A stretch of DNA of 64,000 bases, from assembly GCF_900168015.1 (NCBI RefSeq), contig NZ_FUYR01000001.1:1424943-1488942 (forward strand), in the 5' to 3' direction. The stretch is from Daejeonella lutea (GTDB lineage Bacteria > Bacteroidota > Bacteroidia > Sphingobacteriales > Sphingobacteriaceae). The position numbers and the translations under genes were made by a program. Every line of letters begins with the position of its first letter. Position 1 is the stretch's first letter. Positions 44,006 to 52,903 of this stretch are shown here, piece after piece. The notes beneath the pieces were generated by a model. That model was not told the DNA's origin. It saw only the letters and a list, made by a program, of their open reading frames with translations, and searched no databases.

Positions 44006-44983
44006 ATGACTGGCATCTTCGAAAAATTCAACACCCTCAACATCCTCGTCATCGGGGATGTAATGATGGACAGTTATGTTTGGGGCAGAATCGATCGCGT
44101 ATCACCTGAAGCTCCGGTGCCGGTGGTGCAGGTGACGAAAAAGGAGAACCGCCTGGGTGGTGCAGCAAACGTAGCTTTGAATATTCAGTCGCTGGGCGCC
44201 AAACCGATTATCTGCGCCGTTATCGGCGATGACCAGGAAGGAACAGATTTGCTGAGCCTTATGGATGGAGCTAAGCTTTCGAGGGAGGGCATAATTACAG
44301 TTAAAAACCGGCAAACGACCGTCAAGACGCGCATTATTGCCCATAATCAGCATATTGTTCGTGTAGATGCAGAGACAGATACGGATATTCCGGACGATTC
44401 AAGCCGTGAGGTGCAGGAACGAATCGCGGAGATTATCGCTTCTCAAAATATCGACGCCATCATCTTTGAAGATTACGATAAAGGGCTCATTTCTGAAGAG
44501 CTGATCACCTTTACTGTCAGCCTTGCGAATCAAAAAGGGATTCTGACTATCGTTGATCCGAAGAAGAGGAATTTCCATTTCTATAAGAATGTAAGCATGT
44601 TCAAACCTAATCTGAAGGAGCTTAAAGAAGGGCTTAAAACGGAAATAGATCCCGTAAGTGTAACCCAGATCGAAGCTGCTGTTGATCAGATTAAAGAGCA
44701 GTTAAATGCAAAAAGTGTGATGCTGACCTTATCAGAGCACGGAGTTTTCATCAGCACGGCAAAAGATCAGAAAATGATGCAGGCGCATCCGAGAAATGTT
44801 ACAGATGTTTCAGGTGCAGGAGATACAGTCGTCGCTACCGCCGCGCTCTGTATGGCTTCCGGCCTTGACGAATATCAAAGTGCGGCGATTGCCAACCTTG
44901 CTGGCGGACTTGTGTGTGAGCATGTGGGAGTAGTTCCTATTGATAAAGAGGTGTTGTTGAAGGAAGTGTTATTGTTGAAGTAA
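44006..44983 (+). CDS. rfaE1: PfkB-family kinase, D-glycero-beta-D-manno-heptose-7-phosphate kinase type
   Basis: 325-residue ribokinase-like enzyme. It corresponds to the N-terminal domain of HldE (RfaE domain I), with IGDVMMDSYVWGRIDRVSPE, RLGGAANVALN, DYDKGL, IVDPKKRNF and the catalytic NVTDVSGAGDTVVA. The cytidylyltransferase domain of HldE is not fused here, so this is the split form and the partner would be encoded elsewhere. It serves ADP-heptose synthesis for lipopolysaccharide core, together with kdsB at 53538. The heptose identity is inferred from similarity to HldE, and a broader PfkB sugar-kinase role is the alternative. Confidence 0.88.
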   Translation: MTGIFEKFNTLNILVIGDVMMDSYVWGRIDRVSPEAPVPVVQVTKKENRLGGAANVALNIQSLGAKPIICAVIGDDQEGTDLLSLMDGAKLSREGIITVKNRQTTVKTRIIAHNQHIVRVDAETDTDIPDDSSREVQERIAEIIASQNIDAIIFEDYDKGLISEELITFTVSLANQKGILTIVDPKKRNFHFYKNVSMFKPNLKELKEGLKTEIDPVSVTQIEAAVDQIKEQLNAKSVMLTLSEHGVFISTAKDQKMMQAHPRNVTDVSGAGDTVVATAALCMASGLDEYQSAAIANLAGGLVCEHVGVVPIDKEVLLKEVLLLK

Positions 44984-45180
44984 CACCGAAATTAATTTCC
45001 AATCAATACATATGCGACCACCTTCGGGGTCGGGAAATCACAACATGGTTTTCAATAAATACGTGATCCTTTTTAGGGGCTGGAAAACTTTGAAAAGCTA
45101 AGAGGTTCCAGCCTACTGGATCCGATAGCTAACGGATCGAAGTGGGCAAATTTTGTCTTATGGTACGGTTGCAGGTCACT

Positions 45181-45243
<63 letters not shown>

Positions 45244-45248
45244 GAATA

Positions 45249-46496
45249 CTATTTACTCCTAATCGCTTCCACCGGATCAAGCCTTGATGCCATGAAGGCC
45301 GGAATAAATCCTGAGATCAAACCGATTGCTGTGGAAAGAATAATGGTAAGTATGACCTTACTGATATCGACGACAATGGTCACATCAGCGACGGTTTTGG
45401 CGACGAAAGCCAGCAGGAATACAATTCCAAGTCCGATAGCCCCGCCCATAAGGCATAACAAGACCGATTCGATCAAGAACTGCAGCATGATGAAGTAATT
45501 CTTCGCGCCAAGCGATTTCTGGATTCCAATAATATTTGTTCGCTCCTTTACAGATACGAACATAATGTTGGCGATACCAAAGCCTCCCACGAGGATGGAA
45601 AAGCCTCCAATGAATGCTCCGGCGAAATCAATGATACCAAAAAGCTGATCGAGCTGGGCGGTAAGAATGGTAGTTTTATTCAGTGAGAAATCGTCATCAT
45701 CACGCGGGCCGAGTCTGTGAATAGACCTCAAAGTGCCCTTCAGTTCAGCTTCCAATTCTTCTACGCTTACGTTTTCACGCCCTTTTACCGTGATTTGGGG
45801 GCCATATCGTTCGTCTTCCACCTTTATAACTCCTTTTGCGAAATTTAGCGGTACAAGGACGGTTTTATCAGCGGATACGCCAAGCATATCTTCACCTTCT
45901 TCTTTGAATACACCTACAATAGTGACTTTTCGTCCCAGGACTGTAATTACTTTCCCGATGGGATCAATATTTGGAAACAGGCCTTCTGCAATCTGAAATC
46001 CAATGATCGCCAATGGCCTGCCTGCTTTAGATTCACTTTCAGTAAAATAACGGCCTCCCTCGAAATCAAATTTCCAAACTTTATAGTAGTCGTGCGCCGC
46101 TGCGGATATTTGCGCACCTTCAATACTGTTATTTTTGAATTTTATGGTGCGATTGCCAATACCCAGTTCGTATGAGATTCCTTCCGCTCCCTGCAAGCGA
46201 TCGCTCAGTTTTGCATAATCACGCAATGATGGCTGCGGTCTGCTGATGTATTTCCACCAGGGAAAATCCGGACCGCCGGTCCATGGCCATTTCTGGATAT
46301 ATATGGTATTGCTTCCTAATTTCTCCACGCTGCTTTGGATATTATTCCGCAGGGTATCTACTGCAGAAAAAACGCTGACGATGGTCATGATACCGATTGT
46401 TATACCTAACAAGGATAAAATGGTGCGTAGCTTATTTTGCCTGAGAGCCTCAAAAGCGAAAAGAAAGCTTTCTTTAAGAAGTTTAAGAAATATCAT
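45249..46496 (-). CDS. MacB/FtsX-type ABC transporter permease
   Basis: 415-residue permease. One N-terminal membrane helix (about 17-45, RTILSLLGITIGIMTIVS) is followed by a large periplasmic MacB core domain and three C-terminal helices (about 285-305, 340-370, 380-400). The TIGI and DPVEAIRSK signatures are typical. The partner ATPase is not adjacent, and the LolD-like ATPase at 49863 is the nearest candidate. Probable roles are lipoprotein trafficking or export of an unknown substrate. A TAAATTTG -7 element lies 13 bp upstream. Confidence 0.92.
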   Translation of the reverse strand: MIFLKLLKESFLFAFEALRQNKLRTILSLLGITIGIMTIVSVFSAVDTLRNNIQSSVEKLGSNTIYIQKWPWTGGPDFPWWKYISRPQPSLRDYAKLSDRLQGAEGISYELGIGNRTIKFKNNSIEGAQISAAAHDYYKVWKFDFEGGRYFTESESKAGRPLAIIGFQIAEGLFPNIDPIGKVITVLGRKVTIVGVFKEEGEDMLGVSADKTVLVPLNFAKGVIKVEDERYGPQITVKGRENVSVEELEAELKGTLRSIHRLGPRDDDDFSLNKTTILTAQLDQLFGIIDFAGAFIGGFSILVGGFGIANIMFVSVKERTNIIGIQKSLGAKNYFIMLQFLIESVLLCLMGGAIGLGIVFLLAFVAKTVADVTIVVDISKVILTIILSTAIGLISGFIPAFMASRLDPVEAIRSK

Positions 46497-46509
46497 ATTG
46501 CGTTTAGAC

Positions 46510-46517
46510 CAAATTTA
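46510..46517 (-). promoter_or_regulatory. -7 element (TAAATTTG) for the MacB-like permease
   Basis: Reverse-strand TAnnTTTG, 13 bp before the ATG at 46496. Confidence 0.5.
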
Positions 46518-46562
46518 ATTAAAAAGGTTACACGGGGAACAGGATTTGGGAATTATATTTAG

Positions 46563-46738
46563 GTACGAGAAACGAGAAGCGAGAAACGAGCTCCGGACAA
46601 ACTGCCTAATTTTCAGAAACAACGCCTATCAAGCCGCGGGAAAGGAATTTGAGAAGATCGAATCAGTAATCTAAAGGTCATTACCCCTTAATCTATCTCG
46701 ATTCTCGTTTCTCGATTCTCGTTTGCCGTTTCCCTTTT
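46563..46738. repeat. Inverted heptamer arms, AAACGAG/CTCGTTT family
   Basis: The left arm 46563-46590 is GTACGAG, AAACGAG, AAGCGAG, AAACGAG. The right arm 46697-46738 is CTCGATT, CTCGTTT, CTCGATT, CTCGTTT, GCCGTTT, CCCTTTT. The 106-bp spacer shows nothing recognisable. The element lies between the -7 boxes of two divergent genes. Confidence 0.88.
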
Positions 46739-46753
46739 CCCGATTTATTTTCC

Positions 46754-46761
46754 TAAATTTG
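46754..46761 (+). promoter_or_regulatory. -7 element (TAAATTTG) for queA
   Basis: TAnnTTTG, 26 bp before the queA ATG at 46788 and 15 bp after the heptamer element. Confidence 0.5.
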
Positions 46762-46787
46762 CGCCCTGAAATCACATAATATAAAAT

Positions 46788-47837
46788 ATGAAATTATCCC
46801 AGTTCAAATTTGATTTACCCGAGTCGCTAATAGCTCATAATCCATCAGAACAACGCGACGAAGCCCGTTTGATGGTTTTAGACAGAAAGACCGGTGCTAT
46901 CGAGCATAAAATATTTAAGGATGTTTTGGGATATTTTGGTGATAAAGATGTGATGATCCTTAACAACACAAAGGTTTTTCCTGCGCGTTTGTACGGTAAC
47001 AAAGAAAAAACCGGTGCTACTATCGAGGTTTTTCTACTTCGTGAATTGAACCGCGAGCTTCGCCTTTGGGATGTGCTTGTTGATCCGGCTCGTAAGATCC
47101 GTGTTGGAAATAAACTTTATTTCGGTGATGATGACCTGCTGGTTGCAGAGGTTGTTGATAATACTACTTCACGCGGTCGTACAATACGTTTCCTTTTTGA
47201 TGGAACGGATGAGGAATTCCGCCGTAATATTGAGATCCTTGGCGAAACTCCACTACCTAAGTATATCAAGCGCAAAGCAACTGCAGAAGACAAAGAACGG
47301 TATCAAACCATATTTGCAAAGAAGGAAGGCGCTGTTGCCGCGCCAACTGCAGGCTTACACTTTAGCCGGGAGCTAATGAAGCGGCTTGAACTTAAAGGCG
47401 TTGATTTTGCAGAGGTTACCCTTCACGTAGGATTAGGAACTTTCCGTGCGGTGGAGGTTGAAGATCTTACCAAGCACAAAATGGATTCTGAGCAATTTAT
47501 TATTGAGCAGAAATCTGTGAATATTGTGAACAAAGCTATTGAGAACAAGCAGAAAGTTTGTGCCGTTGGGACAACTTCTATGCGTGCAATTGAATCGGCT
47601 GTTTCGGCTGGCAGAGAATTAAAGGCTGCTAACGACTGGACCAGTAAATTCATTTTTCCTCCATACGAATTCAGCATTGCAAATTCGATGATCACTAATT
47701 TCCACACCCCGGAATCTACTCTGTTGATGATGGTTGCTGCGTTTGGTGGTTATGATCATGTGATGAAGGCTTATGAAGTTGCTGTAAAAGAGAAATACCG
47801 CTTCTACAGTTATGGCGATGCCATGCTGATCATCTAA
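46788..47837 (+). CDS. queA: S-adenosylmethionine:tRNA ribosyltransferase-isomerase
   Basis: Adds the ribosyl moiety of SAM to 7-aminomethyl-7-deazaguanine in tRNA, making epoxyqueuosine. The 349-residue protein begins [19 protein letters not shown] and contains [49 protein letters not shown] and the closing [12 protein letters not shown]. All are family signatures. The length is normal. ispD follows after 53 bp. Confidence 0.97.
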   Translation: MKLSQFKFDLPESLIAHNPSEQRDEARLMVLDRKTGAIEHKIFKDVLGYFGDKDVMILNNTKVFPARLYGNKEKTGATIEVFLLRELNRELRLWDVLVDPARKIRVGNKLYFGDDDLLVAEVVDNTTSRGRTIRFLFDGTDEEFRRNIEILGETPLPKYIKRKATAEDKERYQTIFAKKEGAVAAPTAGLHFSRELMKRLELKGVDFAEVTLHVGLGTFRAVEVEDLTKHKMDSEQFIIEQKSVNIVNKAIENKQKVCAVGTTSMRAIESAVSAGRELKAANDWTSKFIFPPYEFSIANSMITNFHTPESTLLMMVAAFGGYDHVMKAYEVAVKEKYRFYSYGDAMLII

Positions 47838-47890
47838 GCAAACCTTCTTAAACCGGTTTTTAATATACTTATAACCAGAAGATCTAAAAA

Positions 47891-48562
47891 ATGCCTGGTG
47901 TGAAATATTATGCAATAATTGTTGGCGGCGGCTCGGGAAGCCGAATGCAATCGGATATACCAAAGCAATTCTTGCTATTGAATAACCGACCGGTACTTAT
48001 GCATACTATCGAAGCTTTTCATTCTTCGGCTGTAAGCCCGGCGATCATCCTGGTTTTGAGTAAGGATTTCCATCAATACTGGAAAGATCTCTGTTCAGTA
48101 CATAAATTCACTATCCCGCATTTATTGATCAGCGGAGGTCAGCAGCGCTTTCATTCAGTAAAAAATGGACTGCAGGCTATAACCGAACCAGGTATCGTGG
48201 CGGTCCACGACGCTGTCCGTCCGTGCATATCCCAGAAGGTAATAGCATCGGCATATAAACAGGCTGAAGAAGTTGGAAATGCGGTTGTTGCGGTAAAAAG
48301 CAGAGATTCTGTACGACAAGTAACCGATACCGGCACCGTTAGTCTCAACCGTGAGGAAATCTATCTGATCCAGACACCACAGGTCTTTAGAAGTGAAATA
48401 TTAAGTAAAGCTTATGAGCAGGAATATCGGAGTGAGTTTACTGATGATGCATCCGTTGTTGAACGTTCCGGGGTGGAGATCCGCCTGATTGAAGGCGACA
48501 CAAAGAATTTGAAGATAACCTATCCGGAGGATATTCAGGTGGCGCAAGCCTACCTATCATAA
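47891..48562 (+). CDS. ispD: 2-C-methyl-D-erythritol 4-phosphate cytidylyltransferase
   Basis: Third step of the non-mevalonate isoprenoid pathway. The 223 residues have the nucleotide-binding IIVGGGSGSRMQSDIPKQF with Gly in place of the usual Ala, VHDAVRPCIS and QTPQVFRSE, then the closing TYPEDIQVAQAYL. The length is normal. It is co-directional with queA and ends in a clear hairpin terminator at 48564-48597. Confidence 0.95.
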   Translation: MPGVKYYAIIVGGGSGSRMQSDIPKQFLLLNNRPVLMHTIEAFHSSAVSPAIILVLSKDFHQYWKDLCSVHKFTIPHLLISGGQQRFHSVKNGLQAITEPGIVAVHDAVRPCISQKVIASAYKQAEEVGNAVVAVKSRDSVRQVTDTGTVSLNREEIYLIQTPQVFRSEILSKAYEQEYRSEFTDDASVVERSGVEIRLIEGDTKNLKITYPEDIQVAQAYLS

Positions 48563-48563
48563 A

Positions 48564-48597
48564 AAAGCACCCGCTTAAATAAATAAACGGGTGCTTT
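48564..48597 (+). terminator. Factor-independent terminator after ispD
   Basis: AAAGCACCCG pairs with CGGGTGCTTT around a 14-nt A/T loop, followed by AATTTTATTT. It starts 1 bp after the ispD stop. Confidence 0.88.
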
Positions 48598-48608
48598 AAT
48601 TTTATTTC

Positions 48609-48764
48609 TTAGACGGTACCGCCTCTGATGACGCGAAGTAAGATCGCGATGATAGCGATTACAAGAAGAATGTGGATTAAATTACCACCCATCGGTGAAA
48701 TGAAGGCTCCAAAGATCCAGAAAATGATTAAAATAACTGCGATCAAATAAAGTAGATTACCCAT
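48609..48764 (-). CDS. Small two-helix membrane protein (lmo0937-like)
   Basis: 51-residue protein starting MGNLLYLIAVILIIFWIFGAF, with a second hydrophobic stretch from HILLVIAIIAILLRVI and a short basic tail RGGTV. The turn SPMGGNL sits between the two. This layout matches the lmo0937-type family of tiny membrane proteins, common in Bacteroidota. The function is unknown. The start is the ATG at 48762-48764. Confidence 0.8.
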   Translation of the reverse strand: MGNLLYLIAVILIIFWIFGAFISPMGGNLIHILLVIAIIAILLRVIRGGTV

Positions 48765-48867
48765 AGTTTTAGTGTTTAGTTAATTAATAGCTGATTAAGT
48801 TTCATACCATTAATGCTAAAATCGTACCGATTGTTTTACTTGTGTAAAAAAATGGTGCAGGTATACC

Positions 48868-48893
48868 AAAAAAAAATCCCGCATGAGCGGGAT
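48868..48893 (-). terminator. Factor-independent terminator after the DUF2795 gene
   Basis: On the minus strand ATCCCGC-TCAT-GCGGGAT is followed by a run of eight T. It lies 7 bp beyond the stop of the gene ending at 48900. Confidence 0.85.
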
Positions 48894-48899
48894 AAATGT

Positions 48900-49121
48900 C
48901 TAATATTCGTCTTCGTTAAAGAAGAAATCGTCCTTAGTAGGATAATCAGGCCATATTTCTTCGATGTTTTCATACGGCTCACCGTCATCTTCAAGCGCCT
49001 GAAGATTTTCAATAACTTCTACAGGGGCACCTGAACGGATCGCGTAATCTATAAGTTCATCCTTTGTAGCCGGCCATGGCGCGTCCTCTAAATGCGACGC
49101 TAATTCTAATGTCCAATACAT
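48900..49121 (-). CDS. DUF2795 family protein
   Basis: 73 residues from the ATG at 49121 (MYWTLELASHLEDAPW), with PATKDELIDYAIRSGAP and a very acidic C-terminus (DDFFFNEDEY). The pattern of a short helical domain with an acidic tail is typical of the DUF2795 proteins of Sphingobacteriales. The function is unknown. An in-frame ATG at 49154 is less likely, since it would add a basic 11-residue extension. A TACTTTTG -7-like box lies at 49152-49159. Isolated gene with its own terminator. Confidence 0.88.
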   Translation of the reverse strand: MYWTLELASHLEDAPWPATKDELIDYAIRSGAPVEVIENLQALEDDGEPYENIEEIWPDYPTKDDFFFNEDEY

Positions 49122-49151
49122 ATTCTTAGAATTTGATTTATACTTTTTGTG

Positions 49152-49159
49152 CAAAAGTA
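49152..49159 (-). promoter_or_regulatory. -7 element (TACTTTTG) for the DUF2795 gene
   Basis: Reverse-strand TAnnTTTG, 30 bp before the ATG at 49121. It would overlap the start of the longer frame, which supports the shorter one. Confidence 0.45.
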
Positions 49160-49202
49160 TAATAATTTAAATAAGATTATTAATTAATTTTTAACATGTT
49201 AC

Positions 49203-49751
49203 TTAAACCCTCGGAAGCCATTTATTTTCCGGCAAGTTTCTGTCGAAACATAGCTTACGGGCAAGCACGAAAAGGAAATCGCTCAAGCGGTTTAAATATA
49301 TAATTACCTTTTCGTCAACGAAACTGTCCTGTTTAAGATGCACCGTGATACGCTCGGCGCGCCTGCATACACATCGAGCGATATGGCAAAATGAAATTGC
49401 CTGGTCGCCACCTGGAAGCACAAAATGTTTCAATTCCGGCAATACTTCATTCATTTCGTCCATCTGCCTTTCCAGCACTTCAATATCTGATAGCTTCAGG
49501 TCGGGTATCTTCATTTTAGACTTTTCAGGATCGGATGCGAGGGCCGCGCCGATTGTGAACAGCCTGTCCTGAACTTCCTTCAGAAATTCATTCTGGTCGG
49601 CCGAAATGTTCTGATCTCGAATCATTCCGATATAGGAATTCAACTCATCGACAGTTCCATAGCTCTCAATCCTGAGATCATACTTTGGAACCCGCGTACC
49701 TCCTATCAGGGATGTGAGGCCAGTATCTCCGGTTTTGGTGTAAATTTTCAT
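49203..49751 (-). CDS. Cob(I)yrinic acid a,c-diamide adenosyltransferase (PduO type)
   Basis: Transfers the 5'-deoxyadenosyl group of ATP to cobalamin to make adenosylcobalamin. 182 residues beginning MKIYTKTGDTGLTSLIGGTR, then YGTVDELNSYIGMIRD, and the C-terminal RCVCRRAERITVHL and YLNRLSDFLFVLAR. These are PduO-family ATP- and cobalamin-binding motifs. It is 111 bp downstream of the ABC ATPase, and that gap is wholly occupied by a heptamer element. Linkage to the ABC-gatC-plsC group is therefore uncertain. Confidence 0.95.
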   Translation of the reverse strand: MKIYTKTGDTGLTSLIGGTRVPKYDLRIESYGTVDELNSYIGMIRDQNISADQNEFLKEVQDRLFTIGAALASDPEKSKMKIPDLKLSDIEVLERQMDEMNEVLPELKHFVLPGGDQAISFCHIARCVCRRAERITVHLKQDSFVDEKVIIYLNRLSDFLFVLARKLCFDRNLPENKWLPRV

Positions 49752-49759
49752 GTAGCAGA

Positions 49760-49862
49760 AGTCAGAAGTCTGAGGTCAGAGGTCTGAGATTATCAGGTTA
49801 ATATTGTTAGGGTGGGATACATCAACGGTTACTTTCGGTACTCTGACATCAGACCTCCGACT
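49760..49862. repeat. Inverted heptamer arms, AGTCTGA/GGTCTGA family
   Basis: The left arm 49760-49787 is AGTCAGA, AGTCTGA, GGTCAGA, GGTCTGA. The right arm 49842-49862 is TCTGACA, TCAGACC, TCCGACT. The spacer is 54 bp. The element fills the gap between two leftward genes and touches the stop codon of the ABC ATPase. Confidence 0.88.
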
Positions 49863-50618
49863 TCATTCAATCTTCTCAAAATCCGAACCCTTCATCTTCT
49901 CGAGGCGTGGGGAAACGGTTTTAATATTTTCGTTCTGGTAATCATTTTCAATCAGGCCATCACGCATACGTACAATACGGTGGGCATGCTGTGCGATGTC
50001 CTCCTCGTGAGTTACCAGGATAATTGTATTTCCTTTGGAGTGGATCTCTTCGAGCAAGCCCATGATCTCCACGGAAGTTTTTGTATCCAGGTTACCGGTA
50101 GGCTCATCGGCAAGTATAATCGAAGGATTATTAACCAGCGCACGCGCTACAGCCACACGCTGGCGCTGACCTCCGGATAATTCATTCGGTTTGTGATGAA
50201 CACGATTTCCGAGGCCTACATTTTCAAGGGTCTGCTGAGCTCTTGATTCTCTTTCACTGCGACCAATTCCCGCATATACTAAGGGTAGGGCAACGTTTTC
50301 AAGGGAAGAAGAACGCGGTAGTAAGTTAAATGTCTGGAAAACAAACCCAATTTCTTTGTTCCTTACCTCTGCCAGATCACTATCTGTCATTTCGCTCACC
50401 TGATTCCCATTAAGAATATAGATACCCTTAGTTGGTGTATCTAAGCAGCCAAGAATATTCATTAGTGTTGACTTCCCAGAGCCCGAAGGTCCCATAAGTG
50501 CTACAAACTCGCCTTTATTAATAGTTAGGGAAACCGACTTTAATGCGTGGATGGTCTCGGCGCCAATGACATATTTTCTACCGATATCTGTTAAGGTAAT
50601 GAGAGACTCTTTCGCCAT
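49863..50618 (-). CDS. ABC transporter ATP-binding protein (LolD/MacB type)
   Basis: 251-residue ATPase with Walker A GPSGSGKS, the signature [10 protein letters not shown], Walker [10 protein letters not shown] and an H-loop histidine in VTHEED. The ATG at 50618 is preferred. An in-frame start at 50654 lies in unrelated sequence. It is of the type that pairs with FtsX-like permeases in lipoprotein release or macrolide export. No permease is adjacent, and the permease at 45249 is the closest candidate. It ends in a heptamer element. Confidence 0.94.
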   Translation of the reverse strand: MAKESLITLTDIGRKYVIGAETIHALKSVSLTINKGEFVALMGPSGSGKSTLMNILGCLDTPTKGIYILNGNQVSEMTDSDLAEVRNKEIGFVFQTFNLLPRSSSLENVALPLVYAGIGRSERESRAQQTLENVGLGNRVHHKPNELSGGQRQRVAVARALVNNPSIILADEPTGNLDTKTSVEIMGLLEEIHSKGNTIILVTHEEDIAQHAHRIVRMRDGLIENDYQNENIKTVSPRLEKMKGSDFEKIE

Positions 50619-50675
50619 TTGTTTTTTGTTGTTTGACTGCCGTCCTACCTGCATTGTTACAGGGGCGAGATGAAA

Positions 50676-50969
50676 TTACTGTTTATTGATGACTTTCGCG
50701 ACACGGAAATATTTGCCGTCATGCTTTGGCGCATTCTGTAATGCCTGTTCATGGCTGATCACCTGGATCACCTCATCATCTCTCACTACGTTCACTTCAT
50801 CACTCATATAGATAAGGGGCTCAACATTGTCGGTGTTGACTTCATTCAGCTTATCCATAAACGTGAGAATGTTGTTCATATCGTCCAGCAGGCCCTGCTT
50901 ATCTTCGTCTTTCACCTCTAGTCGCGCCAGGTGGGCAACTTTTTCAATCGTATCCAGATCTATCTTCAT
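50676..50969 (-). CDS. gatC: Aspartyl/glutamyl-tRNA amidotransferase subunit C
   Basis: 97-residue subunit stabilising the GatCAB amidotransferase. It starts IDLDTIEKVAHLARLEV and has DDMNNILTFMDKLNEVNTDN, both family signatures. It lies 14 bp after plsC and 57 bp before the ABC ATPase on the same strand. gatB is 36 kb away in this window, so the complex is encoded at separated sites. Confidence 0.95.
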   Translation of the reverse strand: MKIDLDTIEKVAHLARLEVKDEDKQGLLDDMNNILTFMDKLNEVNTDNVEPLIYMSDEVNVVRDDEVIQVISHEQALQNAPKHDGKYFRVAKVINKQ

Positions 50970-50983
50970 CTTATTGGGTAATT

Positions 50984-51730
50984 CTAATTTTTGTCTGAGC
51001 GATAATTGTTGAATCGAGCTTCCATCATATTAAAAACTTCATCTCTCAGGCTTTCTGCGTCTGCTGGCAGCATTCCTGTCGTTACTATCGGAGCATGGAT
51101 GTAAATATCGCAAATCCCGGGCTTACTTCCATACCGCGCCCCATCATCCCACATTAATTCCCAGTTATTATGAATCGTTATGGGCAAGAGGGGCACCCCC
51201 TGATCAATTGCCAGCTTAAAGGGACCATTTTTAAAGGGCTGAAGGATCGGCGGATAATGCTCGCTGATCATCCCCTCGGGGAATATAATGACATGCTTAC
51301 CTTCCTTTATGCTTTCTTCAGCTTTTTTAAATGCTCTGAAGGCCGACATCTTACTTTCGCGGTTTAAGGGAATATCAATTGTGCGGAAATAGATGCCTGT
51401 CACAAAGTTCTTAAGTAGCTCTTCCTTTCCCATGAATACCATATTCTTTTTAACCAGCAGCATCACGGCGGTGATATCAAGATTGGAAGTATGATTGCCG
51501 CATATAATGTAGTTTTTGCTCCAGTCGACTTCCTGCTCAAAAGTAAAGCGGTAGAAGATGCCTGAAAGCGTGGAGCTCACGAAACTGAAGACCCACCGAA
51601 CGGCGTTCATACCTTTGAAATTTACAGGTTTGCGTGAAAACAGGTAGATGAGCGGATACAGAATAATAAAAGCAAACGCAAGCAGTATCAGAAAATAATA
51701 AAGGTGCAGCTTCTTCAGAAATCTTTTCAT
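50984..51730 (-). CDS. plsC: 1-acyl-sn-glycerol-3-phosphate acyltransferase
   Basis: Makes phosphatidic acid from lysophosphatidic acid and an acyl donor. 248 residues: an N-terminal membrane anchor (about 8-32), the catalytic NHTSNLD (HX4D), the acyl-acceptor region FPEGMISE and a C-terminal domain ending RSDKN. The ATG at 51730 is preferred over the frame from 51760, because a TATTTTTG -7 box at 51737-51744 would lie inside the longer frame. It heads a leftward run with gatC and the ABC ATPase and is divergent from trpS. Confidence 0.93.
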   Translation of the reverse strand: MKRFLKKLHLYYFLILLAFAFIILYPLIYLFSRKPVNFKGMNAVRWVFSFVSSTLSGIFYRFTFEQEVDWSKNYIICGNHTSNLDITAVMLLVKKNMVFMGKEELLKNFVTGIYFRTIDIPLNRESKMSAFRAFKKAEESIKEGKHVIIFPEGMISEHYPPILQPFKNGPFKLAIDQGVPLLPITIHNNWELMWDDGARYGSKPGICDIYIHAPIVTTGMLPADAESLRDEVFNMMEARFNNYRSDKN

Positions 51731-51736
51731 TCTTAT

Positions 51737-51744
51737 CAAAAATA
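51737..51744 (-). promoter_or_regulatory. -7 element (TATTTTTG) for plsC
   Basis: Reverse-strand TAnnTTTG, 6 bp before the ATG at 51730. Suggests a nearly leaderless plsC transcript. Confidence 0.5.
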
Positions 51745-51826
51745 GGAAATTCCCAAACAATTGACAGGGACATTAATGGCTGGTTCCGTTGATCCGTTAG
51801 AGAAAAAACCTTACTTTCGCCCCTAT

Positions 51827-52822
51827 ATGGAAACTGTTGTAAGTGGCATCCGGAGCACCGGAAAACTGCATTTGGGGAATTTTTACGGGGCGGTTAAAAA
51901 CTTTGTGCAGATGCAGCACGAATATAATTGTTATTTTTTCATAGCTGACTATCACTCGCTAACCACTCACCCTACTCCAGCTGACTTGCATGGAAATGTC
52001 AGGCAGGTACTTGTGGAATATCTCGCCGCTGGCATCGATCCTGAAAAGGCTACCATATATGTACAGTCGGATGTTCCCGAGATTGCTGAGCTTTACCTAT
52101 ACCTGAATATGAATGCGTATAAAGGGGAGCTCGAAAGAAGCGCTTCCTTCAAAGATAAAGTACGTGCAAATCCTGACAATGTTAATGCTGGCCTGCTCAC
52201 CTATCCGGTGCTGATGGCTGCTGATATCCTGATCCACCGGGCTACCAAAGTTCCTGTCGGTAAAGACCAGGAGCAGCATCTGGAAATGGCAAGAACATTT
52301 GGAAACCGATTTAATAGACTTTATAACAACGATTACTTCCCGGAGCCCTATGCGTTCAGTTTTACCGACAAACTGGTTAAGGTGCCAGGCTTGGATGGAA
52401 AGGGTAAAATGGGAAAATCTGAAGGAGAAGGTAATGCCGTATACCTTTCAGATGAGCCCGAAGTTATCCGTAAAAAGGTTATGCGCGCAGTGAGTGACGC
52501 CGGGCCTACAGAAGAAAACCAGCCAAAAGCTGAACCCATTCAGAACCTGTTTGACCTGCTAAAGGTGGTCTCAGCACCAGATACGTATGCTCATTTTGAC
52601 GAGCTTTATAACAAGTGTCAGATCCGTTACGGCGACTTTAAAAAACAGCTAGCAGAAGACATGATCCTGGCAACTGCACCGATCCGGAAAAAAATCAAGG
52701 AGATCGATGCAGATGACACTTACTTACGGGAAGTAGCTCGGTTTGGGGCAATCAAAGCCCGCGAAAGTGCTGCGAAAACGATCAGGGAAGTACGCGAAAT
52801 CATCGGCTTCAAAAGTTTTTAA
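51827..52822 (+). CDS. trpS: Tryptophanyl-tRNA synthetase
   Basis: Class I synthetase charging tRNA-Trp. The 331 residues from the ATG at 51827 begin METVVSGIRSTGKLHLGNF (HIGH motif as KLHLGN) and hold KMGKSEGE as the KMSKS motif. The upstream in-frame ATG at 51779 would add a 16-residue tail not expected in the family. A TTG-N20-TACTTTCG promoter-like sequence at 51789-51819 also supports the later start. It is divergent from plsC. Confidence 0.95.
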   Translation: METVVSGIRSTGKLHLGNFYGAVKNFVQMQHEYNCYFFIADYHSLTTHPTPADLHGNVRQVLVEYLAAGIDPEKATIYVQSDVPEIAELYLYLNMNAYKGELERSASFKDKVRANPDNVNAGLLTYPVLMAADILIHRATKVPVGKDQEQHLEMARTFGNRFNRLYNNDYFPEPYAFSFTDKLVKVPGLDGKGKMGKSEGEGNAVYLSDEPEVIRKKVMRAVSDAGPTEENQPKAEPIQNLFDLLKVVSAPDTYAHFDELYNKCQIRYGDFKKQLAEDMILATAPIRKKIKEIDADDTYLREVARFGAIKARESAAKTIREVREIIGFKSF

Positions 52823-52903
52823 CGATTTTGCCGGAATAAAAAAACAATTAGTATTTTCAAACTCGCTTTGCGCCTGCCGCTTGGCATTTACCTTATTTAT
52901 ATC

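Noticed and set aside
48564-48597. Riboswitch after ispD
   Set aside because: A plain 10-bp stem with a T-rich tail and nothing else conserved. It is a terminator.
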